64,000 nt of DNA from Pseudomonas marginalis. GTDB lineage: Bacteria; Pseudomonadota; Gammaproteobacteria; Pseudomonadales; Pseudomonadaceae. This document shows positions 24,952 to 33,022 of the stretch, one piece after another. The notes under the pieces were generated by a model. The model was not told where the DNA came from and ran no database searches. It was given only the letters and a program-made list of their open reading frames with translations. Position numbers and translations under genes: made by a program. The stretch is from assembly GCF_024169655.1 (NCBI RefSeq), contig NZ_JALJWV010000001.1, forward strand, positions 4,384,001-4,448,000, read 5' to 3'. Positions within the stretch are counted from its first letter, which is position 1. Every line of letters starts with the position of its first letter.

Positions 24952-25158
24952 TTATTTAGAGAGGGTTTTCACGCTCGTGGCCTGATCGCCCTTAGGCCCT
25001 TTTTCGACGAGAAACTCCACTTTCTGGCCCTCTTCAAGAGACTTGAAACCCTCTGCCTGGATGGCGGAAAAATGGACGAACACATCGCCGCCGCCATCCT
25101 GGCTGATAAACCCAAACCCCTTCTCCGCGTTAAACCATTTCACAGTGCCCGTTGCCAT
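24952..25158 (-). CDS. Cold-shock protein (CspA family)
   Basis: 68 residues from the ATG at 25158. A single cold-shock domain with intact RNA-binding motifs: RNP1 KGFGFI and RNP2 VFVHF. Length and sequence (GTVKWFNAEKGFGFI) are canonical. It binds single-stranded nucleic acid and acts as an RNA chaperone. It follows a diverged cold-shock-domain gene by 44 bp, and the two sit between flhB and flhA, an unusual place for such a gene. Confidence 0.93.
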   Translation of the reverse strand: MATGTVKWFNAEKGFGFISQDGGGDVFVHFSAIQAEGFKSLEEGQKVEFLVEKGPKGDQATSVKTLSK

Positions 25159-25202
25159 GGCCGTTCTCCGCACACTTCAATCAAGGACTTACACAGGTGC
25201 CG

Positions 25203-25403
25203 TCAGATCAGTTCGATATCGCATGCATAGATGCCATCGGGTCGATGGATCATCCGGAAGGCCACTTTCTGGCCTTGCGAAAGCAGACGTCTATCCGAAC
25301 TGCACAGATCTACCGACACCTCCTCTCCCCCACTATCCAGCGCAATCGAACCCAATCCGGTCTGCTGGTCATAAGACTTAACCCAGCCTGTGAATAGCTG
25401 CAT
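25203..25403 (-). CDS. Diverged cold-shock-domain-like small protein
   Basis: 66 residues with a GGAG ribosome-binding site before the ATG. The pattern TGWVKSYDQQTGLGSI followed by VSVDLCSSD aligns to the first three strands of a cold-shock domain. RNP1 is GLGSI instead of GFGFI and RNP2 is VSVDL instead of VFVHF, so the aromatic RNA-stacking residues are lost. It probably folds as a small OB barrel but should bind nucleic acid poorly or differently. Likely co-transcribed with the canonical csp gene downstream. Confidence 0.75.
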   Translation of the reverse strand: MQLFTGWVKSYDQQTGLGSIALDSGGEEVSVDLCSSDRRLLSQGQKVAFRMIHRPDGIYACDIELI

Positions 25404-25472
25404 CGCTCCACTCCCGGCATTTTGCTGCGCAGTACCTGAGGCAATAGAACCGCGAGCAAGCGATGCTGGCTA

Positions 25473-25488
25473 CTGTCAAAGTTGACAG
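25473..25488. repeat. Palindrome between flhB and the small cold-shock-domain gene
   Basis: CTGTCAA-AG-TTGACAG, perfect 7-base arms. It is 70 bp upstream of the 25203-25403 gene start and is a candidate operator. A second short palindrome, TGGCACAGTGCCA, lies at 25511-25523 near the flhB stop. Confidence 0.4.
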
Positions 25489-25537
25489 GTCAGGAAGGCT
25501 TTACGACGAATGGCACAGTGCCAATTTGAACGACCCG

Positions 25538-26674
25538 TCAAGAATCGCGGCGCAAGTCCGGCGGAATCGGCAGGTCTTTAAGCGGATCAGGCCGCTTGCC
25601 TTTGCCCGCACGGTACTGGCGAATCTGATAGACATACGCCAACACCTGCGCCACCGCCAGGTATAGCCCGGCAGGGATTTCCTGGTCGAGGTCGGTGGAG
25701 TAGAAGATCGACCGCGCCAGTTCCGGCGATTCCAGCAACAGAATGTCGTTGGCCACGGCGATTTCGCGGATCTTCAGCGCGGTGAAGTCGCTGCCCTTGG
25801 CCAGCAGCATCGGCGCGCCGCCCTTCTCCGGGTCGTACTTGAGGGCCACCGCGTAGTGGGTCGGGTTGGTGATCACCACGTCGGCGTCGGGCACCGAAGC
25901 CATCATCTTGCGCTGAGACATTTCGCGCTGCAGTTGGCGAATGCGCTGTTTGACCTCGGGGCGACCTTCCTGGTCCTTGTGTTCGTCGCGCACTTCCTGC
26001 TTGGTCATCAACAGTTTCTTGTGGCTTTCCCACAGCTGGATCGGTGCATCCACGGCGGCGATCAGGATCAGCCCGGCAGCCAGCCATAACGCACTCCAGC
26101 CCACCACTTGCACGCTGTGGATGATCGCTGACTCCAGCGGTTCATGGGCGATGCGCAGCAGGTCATCGATGTCGGAGGACAATACCGCCAGCGCCACGAA
26201 CAGAATCAGGATGAACTTGGCCAACGCCTTTAGCAGTTCCACCAACGCCTTGGCGGAAAACATGCGCTTGAGCCCGGCGGCGGGGTTCATGCGGCTGAAT
26301 TTTGGCGCCATGCTGCTCGCAGCGAACAGCCATCCGCCAAGGGCGACGGGGCCGATCAGCGCAGCCAGGAGCAAGGTGATCAAAATCGGCTGCACCGCCA
26401 GTATGGCGATTTTTCCCGAATGCAGCAGGTACTGCCCCATGGCGCCGGGGTTGAGCAACACTTCGCGGGGCAAGGTGAAGTTGTGTTTCATCAACTCCAT
26501 CAGGTCGAGCGCCAGGCCGCCGCCGTAGATCAGCAAGGCGCCGGAACCGGCCATCATTGTCGCAACGGTGTTGAGCTCTTTGGAGCGGGCAATCTCACCC
26601 TTTTCCCTGGAGTCCTTTTTACGCTTATCCGTGGGGTCTTCTGTTTTGTCCTGACCACTCTCGCTCTCGGCCAT
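25538..26674 (-). CDS. flhB: Flagellar export apparatus switch protein FlhB
   Basis: 378 residues: four membrane helices in the first 210 residues, then a cytoplasmic domain with the autocleavage motif NPTHYAVAL near residue 270. It switches export specificity from rod/hook to filament substrates, with FliK as ruler. It is the last gene of the fliL-fliR run, 3 bp after fliR, and is separated from flhA by cold-shock genes. Confidence 0.95.
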   Translation of the reverse strand: MAESESGQDKTEDPTDKRKKDSREKGEIARSKELNTVATMMAGSGALLIYGGGLALDLMELMKHNFTLPREVLLNPGAMGQYLLHSGKIAILAVQPILITLLLAALIGPVALGGWLFAASSMAPKFSRMNPAAGLKRMFSAKALVELLKALAKFILILFVALAVLSSDIDDLLRIAHEPLESAIIHSVQVVGWSALWLAAGLILIAAVDAPIQLWESHKKLLMTKQEVRDEHKDQEGRPEVKQRIRQLQREMSQRKMMASVPDADVVITNPTHYAVALKYDPEKGGAPMLLAKGSDFTALKIREIAVANDILLLESPELARSIFYSTDLDQEIPAGLYLAVAQVLAYVYQIRQYRAGKGKRPDPLKDLPIPPDLRRDS

Positions 26675-26677
26675 GGC

Positions 26678-27463
26678 TCAGCGCGCCCGTGCCAGATCAC
26701 GTAGGAACTGCAAGGCGTCGGTCGCCAGCGGTTGATACTGATTGAGAATGTCGGCCATGCCGATCCAGAAAATCCCCATGCCCAACACCAGGGTCAACGG
26801 GAAACCGATAGAGAAGATATTCAGTTGCGGCGCCGCGCGGGTCATCACGCCAAAGGCGATGTTGACCACCAACAGCGCAGTGATCGCCGGCAGCACCAGC
26901 AACAGTGACGCGCCCAACACCCAACTGAGGCGCCCCACCAGTTCCCAGAAGTGATTGACCACCAGCCCCGAGCCGACCGGCAAGGTGGTGAAACTTTCGG
27001 TCAGCACCTCGAACACCACCAGGTGGCCGTTCATGGCCAGGAACAGCAAGGTCACCAGCATGGTCAGGAACTGTCCGATCACTGCTGCCGACACGCCGTT
27101 GGTGGGGTCGACCATGGACGCAAAGCCCATGCCCATCTGGATTGAGATGATTTGCCCGGCAATCACGAAGGCCTGGAAGAATAGCTGCAGGGAGAAGCCC
27201 AGCAGCGAGCCGATGAGGATCTGCTCGGCAATCAGCATCAGCGCACTGAGGTCCAGTGCGTTGACGGGCGGCATCGGCGGCAAGCCCGGCACCAGGACCA
27301 CGGTGATCGCCACCGCGAAATACAGGCGGATGCGCCGTGGTACCAGGGTGGTGCCGAACACCGGCATGCTCATCAGCACCGCCGTGACCCGGAACAGCGG
27401 CAGGATAAACGAAGCCACCCAGGTACTGATCTGGGTGTCGGTCAACGCCAGCAGCGATTGCAT
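26678..27463 (-). CDS. fliR: Flagellar export gate protein FliR
   Basis: 261 residues, hydrophobic throughout, with about six membrane helices. Conserved elements include RVTAVLMSMPVFGTTLVPRRIR near the N-terminus and QMGMGFASMVDPTNG in the middle. It is part of the FliPQR export gate complex, 4 bp from fliQ and 3 bp from flhB. Confidence 0.94.
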   Translation of the reverse strand: MQSLLALTDTQISTWVASFILPLFRVTAVLMSMPVFGTTLVPRRIRLYFAVAITVVLVPGLPPMPPVNALDLSALMLIAEQILIGSLLGFSLQLFFQAFVIAGQIISIQMGMGFASMVDPTNGVSAAVIGQFLTMLVTLLFLAMNGHLVVFEVLTESFTTLPVGSGLVVNHFWELVGRLSWVLGASLLLVLPAITALLVVNIAFGVMTRAAPQLNIFSIGFPLTLVLGMGIFWIGMADILNQYQPLATDALQFLRDLARAR

Positions 27464-27467
27464 GCGG

Positions 27468-27737
27468 TCAGCCGATCAACTGCGGAATACTGCCGTACAA
27501 CTGCAGGATGTATTCCATGAAGGTCTGCACCAGCCACGGGCCGGCGACAATCAACGTGACCAGCATCACCAGCAGGCGCGGCAGGAAGCTCAGGGTTTGT
27601 TCGTTGATCTGGGTCGCGGCCTGGAACATCGCCACCAGCAGGCCGACCAACAGGCTCGGCACCACCAGCACGGCGACCATCATGGTGGTCAGCCACAACG
27701 CTTCACGGAACAGGTCGACGGCAATTTCTGGGGTCAT
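27468..27737 (-). CDS. fliQ: Flagellar export gate protein FliQ
   Basis: 89 residues with two membrane helices (about 15-40 and 50-75), starting MTPEIAVDLFREALW. The typical TQINEQTLSFLPRL block is present. Standard length for FliQ. It sits between fliP and fliR with 4-bp gaps, so they are co-translated. Confidence 0.94.
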   Translation of the reverse strand: MTPEIAVDLFREALWLTTMMVAVLVVPSLLVGLLVAMFQAATQINEQTLSFLPRLLVMLVTLIVAGPWLVQTFMEYILQLYGSIPQLIG

Positions 27738-27741
27738 TGCC

Positions 27742-28485
27742 CTACACTCCGCCGAAACTGCTGGCCAACGTGCCGATAATCAGCGCCCAACCGTCCACCA
27801 GCACAAACAGCATGATCTTGAACGGCAACGAGATGATCAGCGGCGACAGCATCATCATCCCCATGGCCATCAGCACGCTCGCCACCACCAGGTCGATGAT
27901 CAGGAACGGGATAAAGATCATGAAACCGATCTGGAACGCCGTCTTCAATTCCGAGGTGACGAACGCCGGCACCAGGATCGTCAGCGGTGCCTGATCCGGG
28001 GTGGCAATGTCGGTGCGCTTGGACAGACGCACAAACAGCTCAAGGTCGCTGGAGCGGGTCTGCGACAGCATGAAGTCCTTGATCGGGCCCTGGGCCTTGT
28101 CGATGGCGTCTTGCGCCGTGAGCTTTTCCGCAAGGTAAGGCTGCAGGGCTTGCTGGTTCACCTTGTCGAATACCGGCGCCATGATGAACATCGTCAAGAA
28201 CAGCGCCATGCCGGTGAGGATCTGGTTCGATGGTGTCTGTTGCAGGCCCAGGGCCTGACGCAGGATCGAGAATACGATGATGATCCGGGTGAAGCTGGTC
28301 ATCAGCATGACAAACGCCGGGATAAAACTCAGCGCCGTCATGATCAGCAGGATCTGCAGGCTGACCGAATACTCCTGGGCCCCGGCCGCGTTGGTGCCCA
28401 GGGTAATCGCCGGGATCGACAACGGGTCGGCGGCGAACGCCAATGGCGCGGCCAGCCACAGCATGAGCGTCAATAAAACGCGCAT
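27742..28485 (-). CDS. fliP: Flagellar export gate protein FliP
   Basis: 247 residues with a cleavable N-terminal signal sequence (about residues 1-19) and four membrane helices. The signature blocks FIPAFVMLMTSFTRIIIVF and FMIFIPFLIIDLVVASVLMAMGM are present. It forms the core pentamer of the export gate. Its start overlaps the fliO stop by one base. Confidence 0.95.
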   Translation of the reverse strand: MRVLLTLMLWLAAPLAFAADPLSIPAITLGTNAAGAQEYSVSLQILLIMTALSFIPAFVMLMTSFTRIIIVFSILRQALGLQQTPSNQILTGMALFLTMFIMAPVFDKVNQQALQPYLAEKLTAQDAIDKAQGPIKDFMLSQTRSSDLELFVRLSKRTDIATPDQAPLTILVPAFVTSELKTAFQIGFMIFIPFLIIDLVVASVLMAMGMMMLSPLIISLPFKIMLFVLVDGWALIIGTLASSFGGV

Positions 28486-28922
28486 TACTTCTTATCCTTC
28501 TGATCCTTGCCCAGCAACTCCATCAGGCGCTGGGCGAATTCTGGCGTGGCGGCCTGGGTCGGGGCGACGTTGACCGGGGTCTTGAGCACGTGCAGCGGGG
28601 TGATGCGGCCAGGCGTGATGCCCAGCAGGATCTGTTCCTCGCCGACCTGCACCAGCACCAGCCGATCACGCGGGCCGAGGGCGCGCGAACCGATCATCTC
28701 GATGACCTGGGCGTTGCCCGGACCGATGCTCTGCACACGGCGCATCAGCCAGGCCAGCACGAAAATCAGCCCGACCACCAGCAACAGGCCCAGCACCAAC
28801 TGGGTCAGTTGGCCACCGATGCCGCTGCTCACCACGGGGGCGGCGGCCGCTTGCGCGACCGGCTCGGCCGCCAGGGCGCTCAATGGCAGCGCCAGAAACA
28901 GTCCCGCCATCGAATACTTCAT
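28485..28922 (-). CDS. fliO: Flagellar export assembly protein FliO
   Basis: 145 residues: a signal peptide (about residues 1-19), one membrane helix (LVLGLLLVVGLIFVLAWLMRR) and a cytoplasmic domain with the FliO block RALGPRDRLVLVQVGEEQILLG. It assists FliP assembly. Gene order fliN-fliO-fliP is conserved. Confidence 0.92.
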   Translation of the reverse strand: MKYSMAGLFLALPLSALAAEPVAQAAAAPVVSSGIGGQLTQLVLGLLLVVGLIFVLAWLMRRVQSIGPGNAQVIEMIGSRALGPRDRLVLVQVGEEQILLGITPGRITPLHVLKTPVNVAPTQAATPEFAQRLMELLGKDQKDKK

Positions 28923-28923
28923 G

Positions 28924-29391
28924 TCAGCGCAGCTTCTTGATGCGTTCGCTCGGGCTGATCACGTCGGTCAGGCGAATGCCGAACTTTTCGTTGACCACCA
29001 CCACTTCGCCATGGGCGATCAGCGTGCCGTTGACCAACACGTCCAACGGCTCACCGGCCAGGCGATCCAGCTCGATCACCGAGCCCTGGTTGAGCTGCAG
29101 CAGGTTGCGGATGTTGATGTCGGTGCTGCCGACTTCCATCGAGATCGACACCGGGATGTCGAGAATCACGTCCAGGTTCGGGCCGTCGAGGGTCACCGGG
29201 TCGTTGTTCTTCGGCACGCTGCCGAATTCTTCCAGAGGCAGGCGGTTACTGGCCGGCGCGGTGGAGGCATCGGCCGCCAGCAGCGCGTCGATATCGTCCT
29301 GGCCAACATCGCCGGTTTCTTCCAGGGCCGCAGCCCATTCGTCAGCCAGGGCCTGGTCTTCGGCGGAAGTGTTTTCGTGTTCGGTAGCCAT
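28924..29391 (-). CDS. fliN: Flagellar switch protein FliN
   Basis: 155 residues from the ATG at 29391; the longer frame to 29412 lacks support. The C-terminal SpoA (FliN/FliM C-terminal) domain spans about residues 80-155 (LDVILDIPVSISMEVG, then VNEKFGIRLTDVISP). The N-terminal extension of about 75 residues carries DDIDALL at residues 32-38, like the CheY-binding peptide of FliM. It forms the C-ring with FliM and FliG. Confidence 0.94.
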   Translation of the reverse strand: MATEHENTSAEDQALADEWAAALEETGDVGQDDIDALLAADASTAPASNRLPLEEFGSVPKNNDPVTLDGPNLDVILDIPVSISMEVGSTDINIRNLLQLNQGSVIELDRLAGEPLDVLVNGTLIAHGEVVVVNEKFGIRLTDVISPSERIKKLR

Positions 29392-29447
29392 TACATGTCC
29401 TCGGCGGAGCAAACATTCATAAATAGGGGTGCATCAATACGGGTGAC

Positions 29448-30416
29448 TCAGCGCCGGTTGATCGGCTCCACCACTTGCAGTGCCAGGTTGCCCTTGTGCG
29501 AACCGAGCTTGACCTTGAACGACGGCACGCCGCTGGCGCGCATGATCAGTTCTTCCGGCAACTCGACGGGAATCACGTCGCCCGGCTGCATGTGCAAAAT
29601 ATCCCGCAGGCGCAACTGACGACGGGCCACGGTGGCGCTCAGGGGCACGTCGACGTCCAGCAGGTCTTCGCGCAGGGCCTTGACCCAGCGTTCGTCCTGA
29701 TCGTCGAGGTCGGACTGGAAGCCGGCGTCGAGCATTTCGCGCACCGGTTCGATCATCGAGTACGGCATGGTCACGTGCAGGTCGCCGCCACCGCCATCGA
29801 GTTCGATGTGGAAGGTGGACACCACAATGGCTTCGCTGGGGCCGACGATGTTGGCCATGGCCGGGTTCACTTCCGAGTTGATGTACTCGAAATTGACCTC
29901 CATGATCGCCTGCCAGGCTTCCTTCAAGTCGATGAAGGCCTGCTCCAGCACCATGCGTACCACGCGCAGCTCAGTAGGGGTGAACTCGCGGCCTTCGATC
30001 TTGGCGTGACGGCCGTCGCCGCCGAAGAAGTTGTCCACCAGTTTGAACACCAGCTTGGCGTCGAGGATGAACAACGCAGTGCCGCGCAATGGCTTGATCT
30101 TGACCAGATTGAGGCTGGTAGGCACGTACAGCGAGTGTACATATTCGCCGAACTTCATCACCTGCACGCCGCCCACCGCCACGTCTGCCGAGCGGCGCAG
30201 CATGTTGAACATGCTGATGCGGGTGTAACGGGCAAAACGCTCATTGATCATTTCCAGGGTCGGCATGCGTCCACGGACGATGCGATCCTGGCTGGTCAGG
30301 TCATAACTTTTGACGCTGCCGGGCTCGGCAGCCATTTCGGTCTGTACCAGACCATCGTCCACGCCATGCAGCAGCGCATCGATTTCATCCTGGGACAGCA
30401 GGTCTTGCACGGCCAT
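29448..30416 (-). CDS. fliM: Flagellar switch protein FliM
   Basis: 322 residues. The N-terminal CheY-binding peptide is SQDEIDALL (residues 8-16). The CheC-like middle domain begins near residue 50 (GRMPTLEMINERFARY) and the C-terminal SpoA domain follows. It receives phospho-CheY and changes motor direction. It lies 9 bp after fliL. Confidence 0.95.
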   Translation of the reverse strand: MAVQDLLSQDEIDALLHGVDDGLVQTEMAAEPGSVKSYDLTSQDRIVRGRMPTLEMINERFARYTRISMFNMLRRSADVAVGGVQVMKFGEYVHSLYVPTSLNLVKIKPLRGTALFILDAKLVFKLVDNFFGGDGRHAKIEGREFTPTELRVVRMVLEQAFIDLKEAWQAIMEVNFEYINSEVNPAMANIVGPSEAIVVSTFHIELDGGGGDLHVTMPYSMIEPVREMLDAGFQSDLDDQDERWVKALREDLLDVDVPLSATVARRQLRLRDILHMQPGDVIPVELPEELIMRASGVPSFKVKLGSHKGNLALQVVEPINRR

Positions 30417-30425
30417 GTCGTGATC

Positions 30426-30932
30426 CTACTGCAATACGAAATTAGTGAAGAGCGCCTGCTCGACCACCACTTTGCCGAGCTCTTTCTGGGCCACTTCCTG
30501 CACGCTGGCAGTGACCTTCTGGCGCAACATTTCCTGGCCCACCGGGGTGGCCAGGCTGTCGAAACTTTGCGCGGAAAACAGCATCACCAGGTTGTTGCGG
30601 ATCACCGGCATATGCACCTTGAGCGCCTCAAGGTCCGCCTGGTTGCGCGCCAGTAAGGTGATGCTCACCTGCAGGTAGCGTTGACGACCGTTCTGATTGA
30701 AGTTGGCGACAAAGGCCGGAAGCATCGGCTCGAAGATTGCCGGTTGCTTGACGTTACTGGCAGTTTCGGCGGCGGGTGCCGGTTTGCTCGCACTGCTGTG
30801 CATGATGTACCAAGTGCCGCCCACGGACGCGCCGATCGCCAGGACCAGGCCCAGGACAATCAACAGGATAAGCTTGAGCTTGCCCTTGCCCTTACCTGCG
30901 GGTGCTTGTGCTGCGTCTTCGCTCTTCGCCAT
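30426..30932 (-). CDS. fliL: Flagellar basal body-associated protein FliL
   Basis: 168 residues: a basic cytoplasmic tail, one membrane helix (LILLIVLGLVLAIGASVGGTW) and a periplasmic domain with the FliL pattern RYLQVSITLLARN and VIRNNLVMLFSAQSFD. It stabilises stators around the motor. It is preceded by its own sigma-54 element and a REPIN. Confidence 0.93.
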   Translation of the reverse strand: MAKSEDAAQAPAGKGKGKLKLILLIVLGLVLAIGASVGGTWYIMHSSASKPAPAAETASNVKQPAIFEPMLPAFVANFNQNGRQRYLQVSITLLARNQADLEALKVHMPVIRNNLVMLFSAQSFDSLATPVGQEMLRQKVTASVQEVAQKELGKVVVEQALFTNFVLQ

Positions 30933-30983
30933 GCCAATAATCCGTCACTATTTGGGGATTCATAGATCTACGGAAAGGCAAGA

Positions 30984-30998
30984 GCAAGTGTTATGCCA
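30984..30998 (-). promoter_or_regulatory. Sigma-54 promoter of fliL
   Basis: Minus strand TGGCATA-ACAC-TTGC followed by T: strong -24 and -12 elements at exact spacing, 52 bp before the fliL ATG. It would drive fliLMNOPQR-flhB independently of fliK. Confidence 0.78.
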
Positions 30999-31042
30999 GA
31001 GTTGTCAGCCACAGCAGGACAGCGGCCACGCCACAGGTCCTT

Positions 31043-31132
31043 TGTGGGAGGGGGCTTGCTCCCGATGGCGGTGTGCCCGTCAACGAATCGGTCGACTGGA
31101 ACTCCGCTATCGGGGGCAAGCCCCCTCCCACA
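31043..31132. repeat. REPIN: two inverted REP sequences
   Basis: Two 29-base arms at 31043-31071 and 31104-31132 are inverted copies of each other with two mismatches. They start TGTGGGAGGGGGCTTGC, which is the Pseudomonas fluorescens REP family sequence. The arms flank a 32-base variable loop. Such non-autonomous elements are mobilised by a REP-associated tyrosine transposase (RAYT), which is not encoded in this window. The element fills the gap between fliK and the fliL promoter. Confidence 0.93.
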
Positions 31133-31155
31133 CTCAGGCCGGTGTTGAGCCTGAA

Positions 31156-32550
31156 TCAGGCGTAATAGTCAACGGCGCTGGAGCCGATCACGGTGGCCGT
31201 CACCGGCGCGACGGCCGCGGCCACTTCGGCATGATCGGCAACGTCGCCGCTGTCACCCCGACCGCCACGGCCACTGACACCGTTCGCCTGGCTCTGGTTC
31301 TGTTGCTGTTGGCCCTGGCCCTGCCAGCCACGGGACTGGTCGGACACATTGACGTCGACCTGCCCCATGCCCTGCTGGGCAAACATCTCGCGCAAACGGC
31401 CGGACTGGGTTTCCAGTGCTTCACGCACCACCGCGTGACCACTCATGAAGGTGACTTGGGCCTGCTGGTCGGCCGTCATGTTGACCTTGATATCCAGGCG
31501 CCCGAGTTCGGCCGGCTGTAGCTGGATCTCTGCCGACTTGAGGTTGGCGCTGGACAGGTACATCACGCGGTTGACGACTTCCTCGGTCCAGCCGCTCTGA
31601 TGCATGGCCAGCGGTGCGTTGGTCACCGGCGGCAAAGCGTTGGCGGTTTTCGGCGTGGCGGCCTGGGTCAGTGCGGCCAGGCGGTTGGCGAAGTCATCGA
31701 CACGGGTGTCGCTGCTCGCGCTCTTCAAATCCTTGAGGCCGTCTTCGATCAGCCCGCTGAAGGCTTTGTCACCACCCTGGTCGGTGCTGTCCTTGCTGGC
31801 TTGCTGATCCACCATGTTAGCCATGCCGGTGGCGAAGTTCTGCGCGGCGGTCGGCTGGTCCTGGGACGTCGGTGCGGCGCTCTGCGGGGTCTGACTGCTG
31901 GCGGACACATGGCCGCCCTGCTCCATCGCCAGGCGTACCGCTGGCATGGCGTCCAGAGGGTCTGCCGTGGGATCGAAGGCCGGCTTGGCCACATCGGTCG
32001 CTGCCAGCGCTGCCGTGACCACCGGCTGGGCCTTGCTATCCTTGGTGGCGGCAGCCGAGGCTGGCGTTTCCACCGGAACCGGCACAGCAACCGGCGTGAC
32101 CGTGACAATCAGCGCCGGATCAGCCACCGGGTCTGCCGCAGGCTGCTGCGCCAGGGCCGGGTCGGCGGGCGGGTTTTGATCACTGCTGGCGCTGTCGGCG
32201 GGGTTGGCGGGGTTGGCGGGGTTGGCGGGGTTGGCCGGCGGGTCGGCAGGCAAGGGTTTGCCGCTATCGGCAACCGCTGGCGTACCGGCGGCAGGTTTAT
32301 CGTTGTTCGCGACAGGCTTATCGTTGCCGGCAACAGGCTTGGCACTCGCGCCAGCAGGCTTGTCGCGCGCGGGTTTGGCCGCGTTGTCGTCGGCCTTGGC
32401 CGAGGGCTTCGAACCCTGGCTGGCGAACACCTGAGCAAAGCCAGGGCCCTTGTCCTGCGGCTCCGCGGCCGCCGCCGGTGGATTGGCGGCAGGTGCTTGA
32501 GACTTGGCCGCAGGGGCAGCCTGAAGGAGCGAATTAGGGGCGACTGGCAT
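31156..32550 (-). CDS. fliK: Flagellar hook-length control protein FliK
   Basis: 464 residues from the ATG at 32550, with GGAG nine bases upstream; an in-frame GTG at 32565 overlaps that site. The long Ala/Pro/Asp-rich N-terminal region is disordered and contains a perfect four-fold Ala-Asn-Pro repeat at about residues 106-117. The conserved C-terminal Flg_hook domain (about 330-440) contains LQPAELGRLDIKVNMTADQQAQVTF. It is secreted as a molecular ruler and triggers the FlhB switch. Confidence 0.92.
   Translation of the reverse strand: MPVAPNSLLQAAPAAKSQAPAANPPAAAAEPQDKGPGFAQVFASQGSKPSAKADDNAAKPARDKPAGASAKPVAGNDKPVANNDKPAAGTPAVADSGKPLPADPPANPANPANPANPADSASSDQNPPADPALAQQPAADPVADPALIVTVTPVAVPVPVETPASAAATKDSKAQPVVTAALAATDVAKPAFDPTADPLDAMPAVRLAMEQGGHVSASSQTPQSAAPTSQDQPTAAQNFATGMANMVDQQASKDSTDQGGDKAFSGLIEDGLKDLKSASSDTRVDDFANRLAALTQAATPKTANALPPVTNAPLAMHQSGWTEEVVNRVMYLSSANLKSAEIQLQPAELGRLDIKVNMTADQQAQVTFMSGHAVVREALETQSGRLREMFAQQGMGQVDVNVSDQSRGWQGQGQQQQNQSQANGVSGRGGRGDSGDVADHAEVAAAVAPVTATVIGSSAVDYYA
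32200..32235 (-). repeat. Perfect 9-bp tandem repeat, four copies, inside fliK
   Basis: Unit GGGGTTGGC on the plus strand, in frame, coding for Ala-Asn-Pro four times in the disordered part of FliK. Slippage would change protein length by three residues without a frameshift. Confidence 0.9.
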
Positions 32551-32601
32551 AGGTAAGGTCTCCACTGCATGGGAATCGGGGATGCAGTATCAGGAGATAG
32601 A

Positions 32602-32616
32602 GCAAGAGTCGGGCCA
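32602..32616 (-). promoter_or_regulatory. Sigma-54 promoter of fliK
   Basis: Minus strand TGGCCCG-ACTC-TTGC followed by T: one mismatch to TGGCACG-N4-TTGC, 52 bp before the fliK ATG. It lies just past the hptB stop. Confidence 0.8.
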
Positions 32617-32647
32617 GCTCTTCGGAAAAGCCCTGCCACGCCTGAAA

Positions 32648-32992
32648 TTAAAGCTGGAAGCGCTGGCGCTCCGACTCATACAGCGGCTTGACCAGCGCAA
32701 ACTCATGGTCGATCTGATCGACCAAGGCCCCCAGGTCCGCTGCAGCCTCGACGGACTCAGACTCCAAGCGCTGGCACAAGTGCGCCAACCGCACCGCACC
32801 GAGATTACCACTGCTGCCCTTGAAACTATGGGCGATGCGCGCCAACGCCTTGGCATCGTCACGAGCCTTGCGCAGCGCTTCGACGCGCTTTTGCGAATCA
32901 TCGAGAAAGGTATCGAGCAATTTGGGGTACTCGCCTTCCATGACTTCCTGCAAACCCGATAACACGTCCGGGTCCAGATGAACCTCAACCAC
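32648..32992 (-). CDS. hptB: Histidine phosphotransfer protein HptB
   Basis: 114 residues from a GTG with GGAG seven bases upstream. A single Hpt four-helix domain with the phosphorylatable His55 in IAHSFKGSSGNLGA. In Pseudomonas HptB relays phosphate from hybrid kinases to HsbR, linking sensor input to the swarming/biofilm choice. It follows hsbR in the same direction. Confidence 0.9.
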   Translation of the reverse strand: MVEVHLDPDVLSGLQEVMEGEYPKLLDTFLDDSQKRVEALRKARDDAKALARIAHSFKGSSGNLGAVRLAHLCQRLESESVEAAADLGALVDQIDHEFALVKPLYESERQRFQL

Positions 32993-33022
32993 TTGTTCGC
33001 TCCTTGATCAAGAATCGGCGGA

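Noticed and set aside
25511..25523. TGGCACAGTGCCA near the flhB stop, read as a sigma-54 -24 element
   Set aside because: No TTGC at the required distance on either strand; simply a short palindrome.
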